Below are positions 27,201-37,500 of a stretch of 64,000 nucleotides of DNA, piece after piece. The DNA is from JBAXTE01 sp037130365. GTDB lineage: Bacteria; Bacteroidota; Bacteroidia; Bacteroidales; WCHB1-69. The position numbers and the translations under genes were made by a program. The notes beneath the pieces were generated by a model. That model did no database searches. It saw only the letters and a list, made by a program, of their open reading frames with translations, and had not been told where the DNA came from. Position 1 is the stretch's first letter; the number at the start of each line of letters is the position of its first letter. The stretch lies in assembly GCA_037130365.1 (NCBI GenBank), contig JBAXTE010000011.1:1-64000 (forward strand), written 5' to 3'.

Positions 27201-28348
27201 CAGAAAATGCACTCATCATTGCAAAAGAACATGCCGAAGAAAGTGATCGACTAAAATCAGCTTTCCTAGCAAATATGAGCCATGAAATTAGAACTCCAAT
27301 GAACGGAATTTTGGGATTTGCAGAAATTTTAAAAGCATCTAAATTAACCGGCGAAGAGCAACAAGAATACATTGGCATTATTGAGAAAAGTGGTGAACGG
27401 ATGCTAAATATTATCAACGATATTATTAATATTTCTAAAGTTGAATCTGGGCTTATGGAAGTTTCTTATTCTGAAACTAGCGTAAACGAACTTATTGATT
27501 TTATTTTTAACTTTTTTAAAATTGAAGCTGAACAAAAAGAGATTAATCTTATTTATACCAAACCATCTGGTTCAACTGACGTTGTTATTAGCACAGACCG
27601 AGAGAAAGTGTATGCAATTCTTACCAATCTGGTTAAAAATGCACTTAAATTTACCCATCATGGATCAATTGAATTTGGATATAAAAAAGTAGACGGATTT
27701 TTAGAATTTTTTGTAGTCGACACAGGAGTTGGAATTAGTAAAGAACATATTGAATTTATTTTTGAACGATTCAGACAAGGAAATGACTCCCTTTCTCGAG
27801 ATTATGAAGGTGCTGGATTAGGTTTGTCAATATCTAAAGCTTATATAGAAATGTTAGGTGGCAAAATATGGGTGGAAAGCACTAAAGATATTGGTTCCAC
27901 TTTTTATTTTACGCTTCCTGCTCACTCACTGCCTTTAGGAAATCATCAAGAGCAAATCTCAACTCAATCGAGCAACGATTTGCCATCAAATACCCTTAAA
28001 GTACTTGTTGTTGAAGACGACGAAATCTCTCAATATTATATTTCTCAAGCAATCAAGGTTTTCTCTAATGAAATATTATTTGCAAAAAATGGAGTTGAAG
28101 CAATTGAAATTTGTCGAAATTATCCATCTCTTGATTTAATTCTCATGGATGTTAAAATGCCTATAATGGATGGATGTGAAGCCACAAAAATGATTAGACA
28201 ATTTAATACTAAGGTTATTATAATTGCTCAAACAGCTTTTGGGTTAACTGGAGATAGAGATAAAGCAATTCACGCTGGCTGTAATGATTATATTTCTAAA
28301 CCAATAAAAAAACATAAATTAATTGAACTAATTAAAAAGTACTTTTAA
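24215..28348 (+). CDS. Hybrid histidine kinase with NMT1/THI5-like periplasmic sensor domain
   Basis: 1377 residues. Signal peptide (1-23), then about 25-290 an NMT1/THI5-like substrate-binding domain (LQLKWKHQFQFAGYYAA, DAVFDGKAEFGVCSADI), the fold used by binding proteins for thiamine-pyrimidine precursors and similar small molecules. A membrane helix at about 322-345 is followed by five PAS/PAC units (372-995), HisKA (FLANMSHEIRTPMNG, about 1023), HATPase (about 1130-1238) and a receiver (1262-1377; LILMDVKMPIMDG). The architecture suggests direct sensing of a periplasmic ligand by a captured transport protein domain; the ligand is not known. The kinase-receiver half is a close paralogue of those ending at 21117 and 34416. 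Confidence 0.9.
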   Translation: MKVFLKMSLVLIAIILFDSQISAQQMKQVNLQLKWKHQFQFAGYYAAIEKGFYKELGIQVNLVEAVEGVNSSDAVFDGKAEFGVCSADIILMRSQKKKAVILASVFQHSPQVLLASKQSGIHHIQDLTGKVVAIEPNAADIIVCLSDEGITLDKFSINHHEFNTNSLLNGKVDAISAYSTDEPFVLHEANFDYAMISPLMGGIDFYGDVLFTSEDLIKNDPKLVDDFRKASLKGWKYAMENPDEIAQLIYDKYSKRHSLEHLKFEAKQMKSLIMANVVEIGYSNPGRWKSIAETYKKMKMIDPSFSIDGLLYDDYVNQKMIFPWKITLILLIIFVMISFASIFYYFTNKKLKKEIKNRLKAEAVLSLSESKYRLITEKISDVVWLMDLKGKSTFVSPSVENFTGFTVDEYLSQSMSDRFTSTSAIIAQETFKNEVYLYIQTGYNSKDYLKTMTLDYRCKDGSIKTGEILITPFFDENSICIGLHGVTRDITERKIAENALSKSEEQLREVLENSQDASYKRNLITNIYDYLSPVFVNITGYTPEEMNALPLDVVLKLIHPDDVDEVDNSIVNSFTNPQNYTSKIKYRFKHKDGSYRWLEDNFTIMRNSDREPLAMIGSVRDITNQKHSEDLLLMVQQNFEIFFNTIEDFLFVLDAQGNILHTNATVINRLGYTREELYGKSILLAHPSDRRDEVQKIVGDVLSGDADFCLVPVITKSGILIPVETRVTPGFWDGNPALFGVTKDISKIKLSEEKFSKVFYLNPSACGLTEPTTGKYIEVNEAFYKLFGFRKDEVIGKSAVDLGILNQEVAKAILQNNGDNDSFSNIEADLKAKNGDIKHVLLSAENINIQDNKYRFTVVHDITERKQAEEALQSKTSLLEAQTNTTIEGILVVDDNKKIILVNRRIIELFDVPQHISEVDDDSILLGHVVSLAKYPDLFLEKVEYLYNHPTESSRDEIEFNNGMVLDRYSAPILSVSGKNYGRIWTFRDITDQKLAENALIIAKEHAEESDRLKSAFLANMSHEIRTPMNGILGFAEILKASKLTGEEQQEYIGIIEKSGERMLNIINDIINISKVESGLMEVSYSETSVNELIDFIFNFFKIEAEQKEINLIYTKPSGSTDVVISTDREKVYAILTNLVKNALKFTHHGSIEFGYKKVDGFLEFFVVDTGVGISKEHIEFIFERFRQGNDSLSRDYEGAGLGLSISKAYIEMLGGKIWVESTKDIGSTFYFTLPAHSLPLGNHQEQISTQSSNDLPSNTLKVLVVEDDEISQYYISQAIKVFSNEILFAKNGVEAIEICRNYPSLDLILMDVKMPIMDGCEATKMIRQFNTKVIIIAQTAFGLTGDRDKAIHAGCNDYISKPIKKHKLIELIKKYF

Positions 28349-28379
28349 AGTGGTTGTTTTTAATAATATAAAATCATGA

Positions 28380-29219
28380 ATGAAAAATATAAATAGACCA
28401 ATCATTGAGCTTTTGATAAAACTTCAGGGAGTTGACGTATCAAAATATAATGATAATTTTTTAAATAGTTTATTGCAGAAAAGAATTACTGAAACTAACT
28501 CAATTTCACTCGAAGGTTATTTTGCCTTCTTTGAGCATACCGAAATGGAACAAAGTCAATTTGTTAACTCGTTGTATGTTAGCTATAGTGAGTTTTTTAG
28601 AAATTCACTTACATTTTCAGTTTTAGAGCAAATATTATTGCCGAAAATGTTGAGCACGAACTCAGATTCAACGCGTAAAGAGCTAAGAATATGGTCGGCT
28701 GCTTGTGCTGCAGGACAAGAAGCTTATAGTCTTGCAATTTTATTAGATGAGATTACAAATGGAGGAGAGTGTAAAAAAGATTATCGAATTTTTGCTACAG
28801 ATCAAGATTCAAAACAAGTTAATGAGGCTCAGAATGGAATGTATTCTGTAACAGCAGTGTATAATATGAGTATGCTTAGAGTTAACCAACAGTTTGAAAA
28901 TCAAAATGGTTGCTTTTATGTAAAAGAGAAGCTGAAAAAAAATATTCATTTTTCTGTTTTTGATTTATTCGATGAACAATATTCTTGTCCACCATCTAGT
29001 ATTTTCGGGGATTTTGATATTGTAGTTTGCTCAAATTTGCTCTATTATTATAAGCCAGAATTTCAAAAACGAATAATTGAAAAGGTTGTAAACTCGTTAA
29101 CGCATGGTGGTTATTTAATTACCAGCGAAACCGAAAGGGATATATTTATCAGTCATGGTTTTAATGAAGTTTATCCACAGTCTGCAATATTTCAGAAAAA
29201 TAAATATGCAAAAAAGTAG
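28380..29219 (+). CDS. CheR-type protein-glutamate methyltransferase
   Basis: 279 residues, the usual CheR size. The N-terminal helical part holds SYSEFFRNSLTFSVL (family YFR motif). The SAM-binding part shows RIWSAACAAGQEAYSLAILL (family WSAGCSTGEEPYS; the first Gly is Ala here), ATDQDSKQVNEAQNGMYS, and FDIVVCSNLLYYY followed by GGYLITSE. In classical chemotaxis CheR methylates receptor glutamates with S-adenosylmethionine. Here it sits between hybrid kinases, 31 bp after one of them, with no CheB, CheA or CheW gene in the window. It may act on the HAMP-GAF kinase encoded next, which is inference. Confidence 0.87.
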   Translation: MKNINRPIIELLIKLQGVDVSKYNDNFLNSLLQKRITETNSISLEGYFAFFEHTEMEQSQFVNSLYVSYSEFFRNSLTFSVLEQILLPKMLSTNSDSTRKELRIWSAACAAGQEAYSLAILLDEITNGGECKKDYRIFATDQDSKQVNEAQNGMYSVTAVYNMSMLRVNQQFENQNGCFYVKEKLKKNIHFSVFDLFDEQYSCPPSSIFGDFDIVVCSNLLYYYKPEFQKRIIEKVVNSLTHGGYLITSETERDIFISHGFNEVYPQSAIFQKNKYAKK

Positions 29220-29384
29220 GTAAAATGGTAAAAGTCAATAATATTCATCGTATTTTTGTTTTATTCATTTCAAATATGTTCTTTTCGTAATTATACAATA
29301 GAAATATTCTTTGTTAAAATAATTTGAGGTCACTACATTTTGGCGAAGTGCTAATATAATATTTGTTTAAAATTATAATAATTC

Positions 29385-32339
29385 ATGAAAAATCTTAAAA
29401 TTGGTACTCAGCTAAAGATTGTCATTGCTACTATGTTAATCTTTGTAATAGCAATTGGTATAGTTTCATACATTCAAAGCGATAAAATATATCAGCAAAC
29501 AAAACTGATGCATGATCACCCCTTTAATGTAAAAAGTGCAATTAGCGAGCTACGGATTGAAGTTTTAAAAATGCGCATTGCCTCAAGAGATTTGATTTTG
29601 GCAAAAAATGCACAAGAAAAGCAAGAAGCAATTCAATTAAACGAAATAGCTATTGCTGGGGCATTGGAAGAATTTTCTACACTAAAAAACCAATATTTAG
29701 GACCTCAAATTGATATTGAAGAAGCATCTAAGGCTTTTAATCGTTGGAAAATTGCTCAACAAGAAAATGTGAAGAGTATTTTAAGTGGAGATGTTGGACA
29801 TGAAAATGAAAGCGAGCTTTTTAATAGCAGCGTAATCGTTTATTATGAACAAATGATGTCCATAATTGCTAAAATTGATGATTTTGCATCTAATAATGCA
29901 GATTTTCTCCAAAAGAATTCTCAAGATTTAAGTGAGTCGCTGAATAGGCGATTGATATACTTGGTTGCTATTATATTAGTGATTTCAATAATAATTAATT
30001 ATTATTTATTGCGAAGTATTCGTAAGCCTATTTATGAGCTTACAAATGCCACAAATAAATTTGAAAATGGCGATATGAATGCTCGAAGTAAATACCAATC
30101 AGCAAACGAATTTGGAGAATTATCAAATTCGTTCAACCAAATGGTTGAACGAATTCAAAAAAACTCAGATTTAGACGAAAAGGTTGTAAGTCTGGCTGGT
30201 TTAATGTTGACTGAATATGATGCGAAAAAATTCTTTCAATCGACCCTTAAAGCTCTTTCTGATCATACAAATTCTCAAATGGCTGCAATATACCTTGTTA
30301 GCAATGATAAAAAACGCTTCGAGCATTTTGAATCTATTGGAATGTCTGATGCAGCGAAGCACTCGTTTGCTGCTGATGTTTTTGAGGGTGAATTTGGAGC
30401 AGTTCTTATGTCTAAAAATATTCAATATGTAAAAAATATATCTGAGGATACTCGATTTATCTTCAACACGGTGAGTGGAAAGTATATACCCAGAGAAATT
30501 ATTACACTTCCAATAATTTCTGATAACGAAGTAGTTGCAATTATTTCTCTCGCAAGTGTAAATAAATTCAGCAATCAATCCATTTTATTGATTAATAGAA
30601 TTTTGGTTACTCTGAGTGCTCGTGTGGAAGGGATTATGGCTTTTCATAAAATGAAAGAATTTTCGGAAAAACTCGAAATCCAATACCGAGAATTAGAAGC
30701 TCAAAAAACTGAATTGGCATCTCAATCTACCGAATTAAAAGAGCAAAATATTGAACTTGAAATGCAAAAAAATCAACTTAGCGAAGCAAGTCGGCTTAAA
30801 ACAAATTTCTTATCGAATATGAGCCACGAACTTCGAACACCGCTTAACTCCGTTATTGCACTATCGGGAGTTCTTAATCGTCGACTTGATCATAAAATTC
30901 CTGCAGAAGAATATAGTTATTTGGAAGTAATTGAACGAAATGGTAAACATTTACTCTCATTAATCAACGATATTCTAGATATTTCGAGAATTGAAGCTGG
31001 ATATGAAGAGATTGAAATCACAAAATTTAATGCCAATAATTTGGTTGTGGAAATTTCAAATATGATTCTTCCACAAGCACAAGTTAAAAATATTGAGTTA
31101 ATTCAAAATGCTAATAATATGGATTTATATATTACTAGCGATAGTGATAAATGTCGACATATATTGCAAAATTTAATTGGGAATGCTGTAAAATTCACCG
31201 AAGAAGGGAGTGTGGAAATTACAACCAATCAAACTGGGAATTTTTTGGATATTACGGTAACAGATTCAGGTATAGGAATTTCTGAAAACCATTTGCCTCA
31301 TATTTTTGACGAGTTTAGACAGGCCGATGGGAGTACTTCTAGAAAGTTTGGAGGCACTGGTTTGGGGCTCGCTATTGCAAAAAAATATGCGAATATTCTT
31401 GGCGGAACAATTTCTGTGAAAAGCAAAATCGATGTGGGTTCGTCATTTACGCTCACCCTACCGTTGTCCTATGTTGCCGAAAATAAATTGGTAGTTGAAG
31501 AACGAACATATATTAACCATATAATTTCAAGTCCTTCTCGAAATAATGGTCTTGTTAAAACCATATTATTGGTTGAAGATAGTGAGCCAGCAATTATTCA
31601 AATTAAAGACTTTATGGAGGAAAGTGGTTATCAAATGTTGATTGCTCATAATGGTGCAGAAGCGCTTGAAATTATTGCTCAAACTATTCCTGATGCAATG
31701 ATTTTGGATTTGATGATGCCAGATATTGATGGTTTTGAAGTTCTGAAAACAATACGTGAAGCAGAGTTAACTGCTCATATCCCGGTCTTAATTCTTACGG
31801 CTAAACATATCACAAAAGAAGAACTCAAATTTTTGAAACGTAATAATGTACACCAACTAATTCAAAAGGGTGATGTTAATCGAAATGAATTACTCGCTGC
31901 AGTTTCAACCATGGTAAATCCAGAAATAAAACCAATTGAAAAAGCTCAACCAATTTTACAAGTAATAAATGGCAAACCCGTGGTTCTTGTTGTTGAAGAT
32001 AATGCCGATAATATGATTACAGTAAAAGCCCTTCTTGCAGAAGATTACGTTGTGTTAGAAGCTGTAGATGGCTATTCGTGTATCGAAATGGCAAAAAAAC
32101 ATAAACCAAATCTTGTGCTGATGGATATTGCTTTACCAGGAATGGATGGTATTGAAGCATTTAAAAGTATTCGAAAGTATCCTCAATTAGAACATGTTCC
32201 GATTCTAGCACTTACAGCTAGTGCAATGAGTTTAGACCGTGAAACTATTCTTGCTCATGGTTTTGATGCGTATATTGCAAAACCAATCGACGAAAAAATA
32301 TTTTTCAAAACTATAAATCAAGTTTTGTATGGAAAATAA
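29385..32339 (+). CDS. Membrane HAMP-GAF hybrid histidine kinase with two receivers
   Basis: 984 residues. Helix 1 about 10-30, a helical-bundle periplasmic domain (about 35-185, four-helix MCP/CHASE3-like), helix 2 about 188-208, HAMP about 208-262, GAF about 268-425, a coiled coil with repeated ELE/QKTEL words, HisKA (NFLSNMSHELRTPLNS, about 475), HATPase (about 585-695; NLIGNAVKF, GTGLGLA), receiver 1 (about 725-845; MILDLMMPDIDG) and receiver 2 (about 865-982; VLMDIALPGMDG). It follows cheR and overlaps the next gene by 11 bp, so the two downstream proteins should be made together. The receptor-like front makes it the most plausible CheR target here. Confidence 0.9.
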   Translation: MKNLKIGTQLKIVIATMLIFVIAIGIVSYIQSDKIYQQTKLMHDHPFNVKSAISELRIEVLKMRIASRDLILAKNAQEKQEAIQLNEIAIAGALEEFSTLKNQYLGPQIDIEEASKAFNRWKIAQQENVKSILSGDVGHENESELFNSSVIVYYEQMMSIIAKIDDFASNNADFLQKNSQDLSESLNRRLIYLVAIILVISIIINYYLLRSIRKPIYELTNATNKFENGDMNARSKYQSANEFGELSNSFNQMVERIQKNSDLDEKVVSLAGLMLTEYDAKKFFQSTLKALSDHTNSQMAAIYLVSNDKKRFEHFESIGMSDAAKHSFAADVFEGEFGAVLMSKNIQYVKNISEDTRFIFNTVSGKYIPREIITLPIISDNEVVAIISLASVNKFSNQSILLINRILVTLSARVEGIMAFHKMKEFSEKLEIQYRELEAQKTELASQSTELKEQNIELEMQKNQLSEASRLKTNFLSNMSHELRTPLNSVIALSGVLNRRLDHKIPAEEYSYLEVIERNGKHLLSLINDILDISRIEAGYEEIEITKFNANNLVVEISNMILPQAQVKNIELIQNANNMDLYITSDSDKCRHILQNLIGNAVKFTEEGSVEITTNQTGNFLDITVTDSGIGISENHLPHIFDEFRQADGSTSRKFGGTGLGLAIAKKYANILGGTISVKSKIDVGSSFTLTLPLSYVAENKLVVEERTYINHIISSPSRNNGLVKTILLVEDSEPAIIQIKDFMEESGYQMLIAHNGAEALEIIAQTIPDAMILDLMMPDIDGFEVLKTIREAELTAHIPVLILTAKHITKEELKFLKRNNVHQLIQKGDVNRNELLAAVSTMVNPEIKPIEKAQPILQVINGKPVVLVVEDNADNMITVKALLAEDYVVLEAVDGYSCIEMAKKHKPNLVLMDIALPGMDGIEAFKSIRKYPQLEHVPILALTASAMSLDRETILAHGFDAYIAKPIDEKIFFKTINQVLYGK

Positions 32340-34416
32340 GATAGTAAAAATTCTCGCAATCGACGATAACAATGATAATATAATTACCATAAAAGCATTG
32401 ATTTACGAAGCATTTCCTGATGCAATTGTGATAAGTGCATTAACTGGTCAGGAAGGTATAAAATTGGCTGCAACCGATGATCCAGATGTAATACTTCTCG
32501 ATATTGTAATGCCAATTATGGATGGATTTGAAGTTTGTAAAAGACTAAAATCTGATGATGTCTTAAAAGATATTCCAATCGTATTTGTTACTGCAATAAA
32601 AGGCGACAAACATAGTCGTATTAAGGCTTTAGATATTGGAGCTGAGGCTTTTCTTGCAAAACCAATTGACCAAAGTGAACTTACTGCTCAAATTCGAGCA
32701 ATGGTGAAAATTAGAACTGCAAATTTCGAAAAACGTAACGAAAATGTTAGATTGTCTGCCATAGTGTTAGAACGAACTACAGAATTGAACGATGCACACA
32801 AAATCACACTCGAATTATTGGCTGAATTAAGATGTGAAAATGAAGCTCGGAAAAATAGCGAGGATGCGCTCAAAAAAAGTGAAGAGAAATTTCGAGTAAT
32901 GACCGAAAATTCTAGTGATGTTATCTGGCATCTGAATAGCGATTTAATTTGTGACTATATTAGCCCTGCGGATGAATTAATGCGCGGTTTTTCTAAGGAT
33001 GAGGTTCTTGGTACGCCTTTGTGGAGTTTGTTGAAACCAGAAGGAATTGAACATGTAAAATTAGTAAATGCAAAACGGTTTACCGACGCGCTTAAAGGAC
33101 TAAAATCAGGTACCATACAATACGAATTGGAACAAATTTGTAAAGATGGTAGTTGGATTTGGACTGAAGCAAATTCTACAGCACATTATAATGATCAAGG
33201 TGAAATTATTGGTTATCATGGTGTTACACGAAATATTTCGGAACGGAAACTTTCGGAACACGCCTTGTTAAAAGCAATGAAAAAAGCCGAAGAAAGCGAT
33301 CGATTAAAATCTGCATTTTTGGCAAATATGAGTCACGAAATAAGAACTCCAATGAACGGCATTCTTGGATTTGCAGAATTACTCAAAGAACCCAAGTTAA
33401 CAGGTGAGGAGCAACAAGAGTATATTGGAATTATTCAGTCTAGTGGAGAACGTATGCTTAATATTATAAATGATATTATTTGTATTTCTAAAATTGAGTC
33501 GGGGCAAATGGAAGTTTCTATTTCAGGAACTAACACAAATGAACTTATTGATTTTATTTTTAATTTTTTTCATATAGAAGCGGAGCAAAAAGGAATTCAA
33601 TTATTGTGCGAAAAATCACTACCTACTACTAAAGATATTATTTTTACAGACCATGAGAAAGTATATGCAATTCTTGCAAATCTTGTAAAAAATGCCCTTA
33701 AATTTACTTTTGAAGGTTCAGTTAGGTTTGGATATCAGGTGAAAATGGATTCCGCAAATGCTGAATTAGAGTTTTTTGTTGCTGATACTGGAATTGGAAT
33801 TAGCGACGAGCAAAAACAAATTATTTTTGAACGATTCAGGCAAGGAAATGATTCGCTTTCGAGAGACTTTGAAGGTGCTGGATTGGGCTTGTCGATTTCT
33901 AAAGCTTATGTTGAAATGCTAGGTGGACGAATTTGGTTAGAAAGTACTAAAGGAAATGGTTCAGTTTTTTACTTTACATTGCCATATAAAAATCCAAAAA
34001 TTGAAAAAAATCTGCATCAACTTGCTGACTCAAAAAGTATAGCTGAAGTACCAGTAAAAAATCTTAAAATATTAATTGCAGAGGACGACCAAATTTCACA
34101 ATTATATATTTCACAAGCAATTAAAGTCTTTGGTGATGAGGTTTTTATTGCGAAAAATGGGGTTGAAGCAGTTGAATTTACTAGACGAAATCCTGATTTG
34201 GATTTAATACTCATGGATATTAAAATGCCACTAATAGACGGCTATGAGGCTACCCAGCAAATTAGGCAATTTAACTCAACAGTAGTTATTATTGCACAAA
34301 CCGCTTTTGCGCTCACTGGCGACCAAGAAAAAATTATTGAGGCAGGCTGTAACGATTATATTTCAAAACCAGTTAAGAAACTTGAATTAATTGAGTTAAT
34401 TAAAAAATATTTTTAA
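32329..34416 (+). CDS. REC-PAS-HisKA-HATPase-REC hybrid kinase
   Basis: 695 residues, soluble. An N-terminal receiver (about 5-125; VILLDIVMPIMDG) is followed by a coiled coil, one PAS (about 184-305, ending NISERKLSE), HisKA (FLANMSHEIRTPMNG, about 328), HATPase (NLVKNALKF, GLGLS) and a second receiver (578-695; LILMDIKMPLIDG). The front receiver suggests it takes phosphate from an upstream kinase, most likely the translationally coupled double-receiver kinase with which it shares an 11-bp overlap. The final receiver could pass the signal on, but no output gene is nearby. Confidence 0.9.
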   Translation: MENKIVKILAIDDNNDNIITIKALIYEAFPDAIVISALTGQEGIKLAATDDPDVILLDIVMPIMDGFEVCKRLKSDDVLKDIPIVFVTAIKGDKHSRIKALDIGAEAFLAKPIDQSELTAQIRAMVKIRTANFEKRNENVRLSAIVLERTTELNDAHKITLELLAELRCENEARKNSEDALKKSEEKFRVMTENSSDVIWHLNSDLICDYISPADELMRGFSKDEVLGTPLWSLLKPEGIEHVKLVNAKRFTDALKGLKSGTIQYELEQICKDGSWIWTEANSTAHYNDQGEIIGYHGVTRNISERKLSEHALLKAMKKAEESDRLKSAFLANMSHEIRTPMNGILGFAELLKEPKLTGEEQQEYIGIIQSSGERMLNIINDIICISKIESGQMEVSISGTNTNELIDFIFNFFHIEAEQKGIQLLCEKSLPTTKDIIFTDHEKVYAILANLVKNALKFTFEGSVRFGYQVKMDSANAELEFFVADTGIGISDEQKQIIFERFRQGNDSLSRDFEGAGLGLSISKAYVEMLGGRIWLESTKGNGSVFYFTLPYKNPKIEKNLHQLADSKSIAEVPVKNLKILIAEDDQISQLYISQAIKVFGDEVFIAKNGVEAVEFTRRNPDLDLILMDIKMPLIDGYEATQQIRQFNSTVVIIAQTAFALTGDQEKIIEAGCNDYISKPVKKLELIELIKKYF

Positions 34417-34506
34417 CGATTTTTATTTTGAAAACATCAACATGATTTCAAAATATTCGCCTAAGGGTTACTTTATATCGAAATGACTAAACATAATATT
34501 ATAGTT

Positions 34507-37500
34507 ATGAATTACTCAGATAAAACTAAAAACGAACTCATTTTTGAATTAGAGGCGCTAAAAAAAGAATACAACTCATTAAAAGCAATATATAAAAAAG
34601 ATATTGCAGAGCATAAACAAGTGAAAGAAGCGTTGCTATATAGTGAGAAAAAATATCAAGAGATGGCAGATGTTTTGCCACAAGTGGTTTTTGAAACTGA
34701 TGTTTTGGGAAATCTAACATATGTCAATAAGCAATCTTATGATATCTTTGGGTATTCTGAATCTGATGAAATTATTGGTTTAAATTTGTTGAATTTTTTT
34801 TCCGAAGAGGATAAATCAAGTGTAATTGAGAATATTAAACTTATTGTATCTGGTCATCTAACGGGTAGTAATGAATATACGATGATACGGAAAGGTGGTT
34901 CAATATTTAGAGCACTAGTATATTCATCCCCAATTTTAAAAAACAACATCCCTGTGGGATTAAGAGGAATTTTAGTTGATGTGACTTCGCAAAAACTCAC
35001 AGAAGAAAAAACTCTGACTGAAAAAGAGATTCTAAGTACAATTATTGAAAATATTCCCTATCAAATTTTTTATAAAGATAAAAACAGTAAGTTCATCATT
35101 TGCAATCCGGCCGTGGCTATTAATTGTGGTGCTGCTTCTCCGCTTGAGATGATTGGTAAAACTGATTTTGATTTTTTTCCATACGATATTGCTAATAAAT
35201 TTTTTGCCGACGAACAGGCAATTATGATATCAGGTATCCCATTAATAAATTATGAGGAAGTTAGTATTAATAAATTAACACAAGAAGTTCGATGGAATCT
35301 TGCAACTAAAGTTCCCATAAAAGATGAATTTGGTAATATAACTAGCTTAATAGGAATAAATAGAGATATTACAGAAATAAAATTAGCTGAAAAATCTATC
35401 CTAGAAAGCGAAGAGCGATATCGGAAAGCACAAGAAGTAGGTAAAGTTGGAAGTTGGGAATATGATATTAAAAAAGCTGAATTCTGGAGCTCTGATGAAG
35501 TAATTAGAATGTATGGTTTTGATAAAAATCTCATTGATTTTAATGCTGAATCAGTTTTAAATACTGTTATAGAAAGGAATAAAGTTAATCAAGCACTAGT
35601 TGACCTTATTGAAAAAAAACAACCATATAATATTGAATTTGAAATTATTCAGCATAACTCATGCAATAAGAAAATATTTAATACCATTGCGGAGCTTGTA
35701 AATGATGAATTTGGTAATCCAACAAAAGTTAGAGGCGTAATTCTTGACATTACGGAGCAAAAAAAGAATGAGGTCTACCGTGATATGGGTAGAGATATTT
35801 TACAAATTCTCAATGAACAAGATTCTATTAGTGATTCAATGCAAAGAATTATTTCAATATTGAAAAGTCACACAGGAATTGATGCCGTAGGAATTCGTAT
35901 GCAAAAGGGAGATGATTTCCCTTACATTGGGCAAGATGGTTTTTCGGAAGATTTTTTGCGTACAGAAAATTCAATATTAGAACACTGTATTGATGGAGAA
36001 GCATGCAAAGATCATCATGGTAATAATAGATTAGAGTGCACTTGTGGGCTAGTTATTTCTGGAAAAACAGATCCAAATCATCCTTTGTTTACCCAAGGTG
36101 GTAGCTTTTGGACGAATGATTCTTTCGAGTTGCTTAAACTTTCTCCTGATGACGATCCTCGTTATCATCCTCGTAATCAATGCATGCATCATGGATATGC
36201 ATCGATGGCCTTAGTGCCTATTAAAAATAAAAATAGTATTGTTGGTTTAATTCATTTAGATGACCATAAAAAAGGGTGTTTTAATATTGAAATTATTCAA
36301 ATAATTGAAGATATTGCAATACGTATAAGCGAAGCACTTATGCGTAAACAAGTTGAAGAAGCATTAAAGCAGAGTGAAGAAAAGTATCGTCTAATTGCAG
36401 AAAATACTTCGGATGGAATCCTATTTATAAATGCAGAAAATAAAATTCAATATGTTTCTCCATCTTACCTAAAAATATTGGGTTATCCTCTATTAGAGGA
36501 GTATAACAGAGATATGGAGAATGTCTTTTCATTAGTTCACCCCGAAGATAAAGATGAATTGTTCGCCAAAATTTTTAGTGCCATTGATTCACAAAAAAGC
36601 GAGTTATTGTATTTATATAGAGTTTTGCATAAGGATGGTCATTATATTTGGAGAGAAGACAATGCAAAATTCAAATATGATAGCGCTGGAAATTATCTGG
36701 GCTCATACGTAATTTGTAGAGATGTAACAAATCGAGTGAATGCAGAAAAAGCACTTCAAGAAAGTGAAGATCGATTCCGATTACTTTCGAATGTAACCAT
36801 TGAAGGAATTTTAATTCATAACAACGGAATTGCATTAGACTTGAATTTTGCATTATCAAAAATTCTAGGTTATAAACGCGAAGAACTACTCAACAAGAAT
36901 TTACTCGATTTTATCCATAAAGATGATGTTCAGATTGCCCGTGACAATATGCTTAAAGAAATTACAAATCCCTATGAAGTTAGAGCGTTTAAGAAAAATG
37001 GGGAAATGTTTTATGCCGAATTAGAATCACAAAATTTAGAATCACAAGATGCAAGAGTCGTAGCTGTTAGAGATGTTACAAAACGTAAGCAAACTGAAGA
37101 TGCTTTAAAAACCAGTGAGGGAAAATATCGATTATTAACAGAATTTACAGCAGATGTTATATGGGTTTTAAATTTATCTAAAGGACAATTTTCGTATATC
37201 AGCCCTTCGGTTTTTCAATTAAGAGGATTTACTTCAGAGGAAGCAATGTCTGAAAATTTCGAAAACTCACTGACTCCAGAATCAATAAAAGTCGTTAACG
37301 ATGCTATTGCTAAAAATATTAATTCTTTCATTCAACAGCCAGAAGTCCCTAGTCATTATGTGTTTGAAATTCAACAATATTGCAAAAATGGGGTGCCAAT
37401 TTGGATTGAAATTTCAACTCAAGTTCGATATAACCCTGAAGGCGAAATAGAAGTAGTGGGCGTTAGTAGAAATATTGAAGAAAGAAAAAAATCAGAAGCA

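Noticed and set aside
30201..30578. 125-codon minus-strand frame inside the HAMP-GAF kinase
   Set aside because: Antisense to a well-supported GAF domain, with no recognisable motif.
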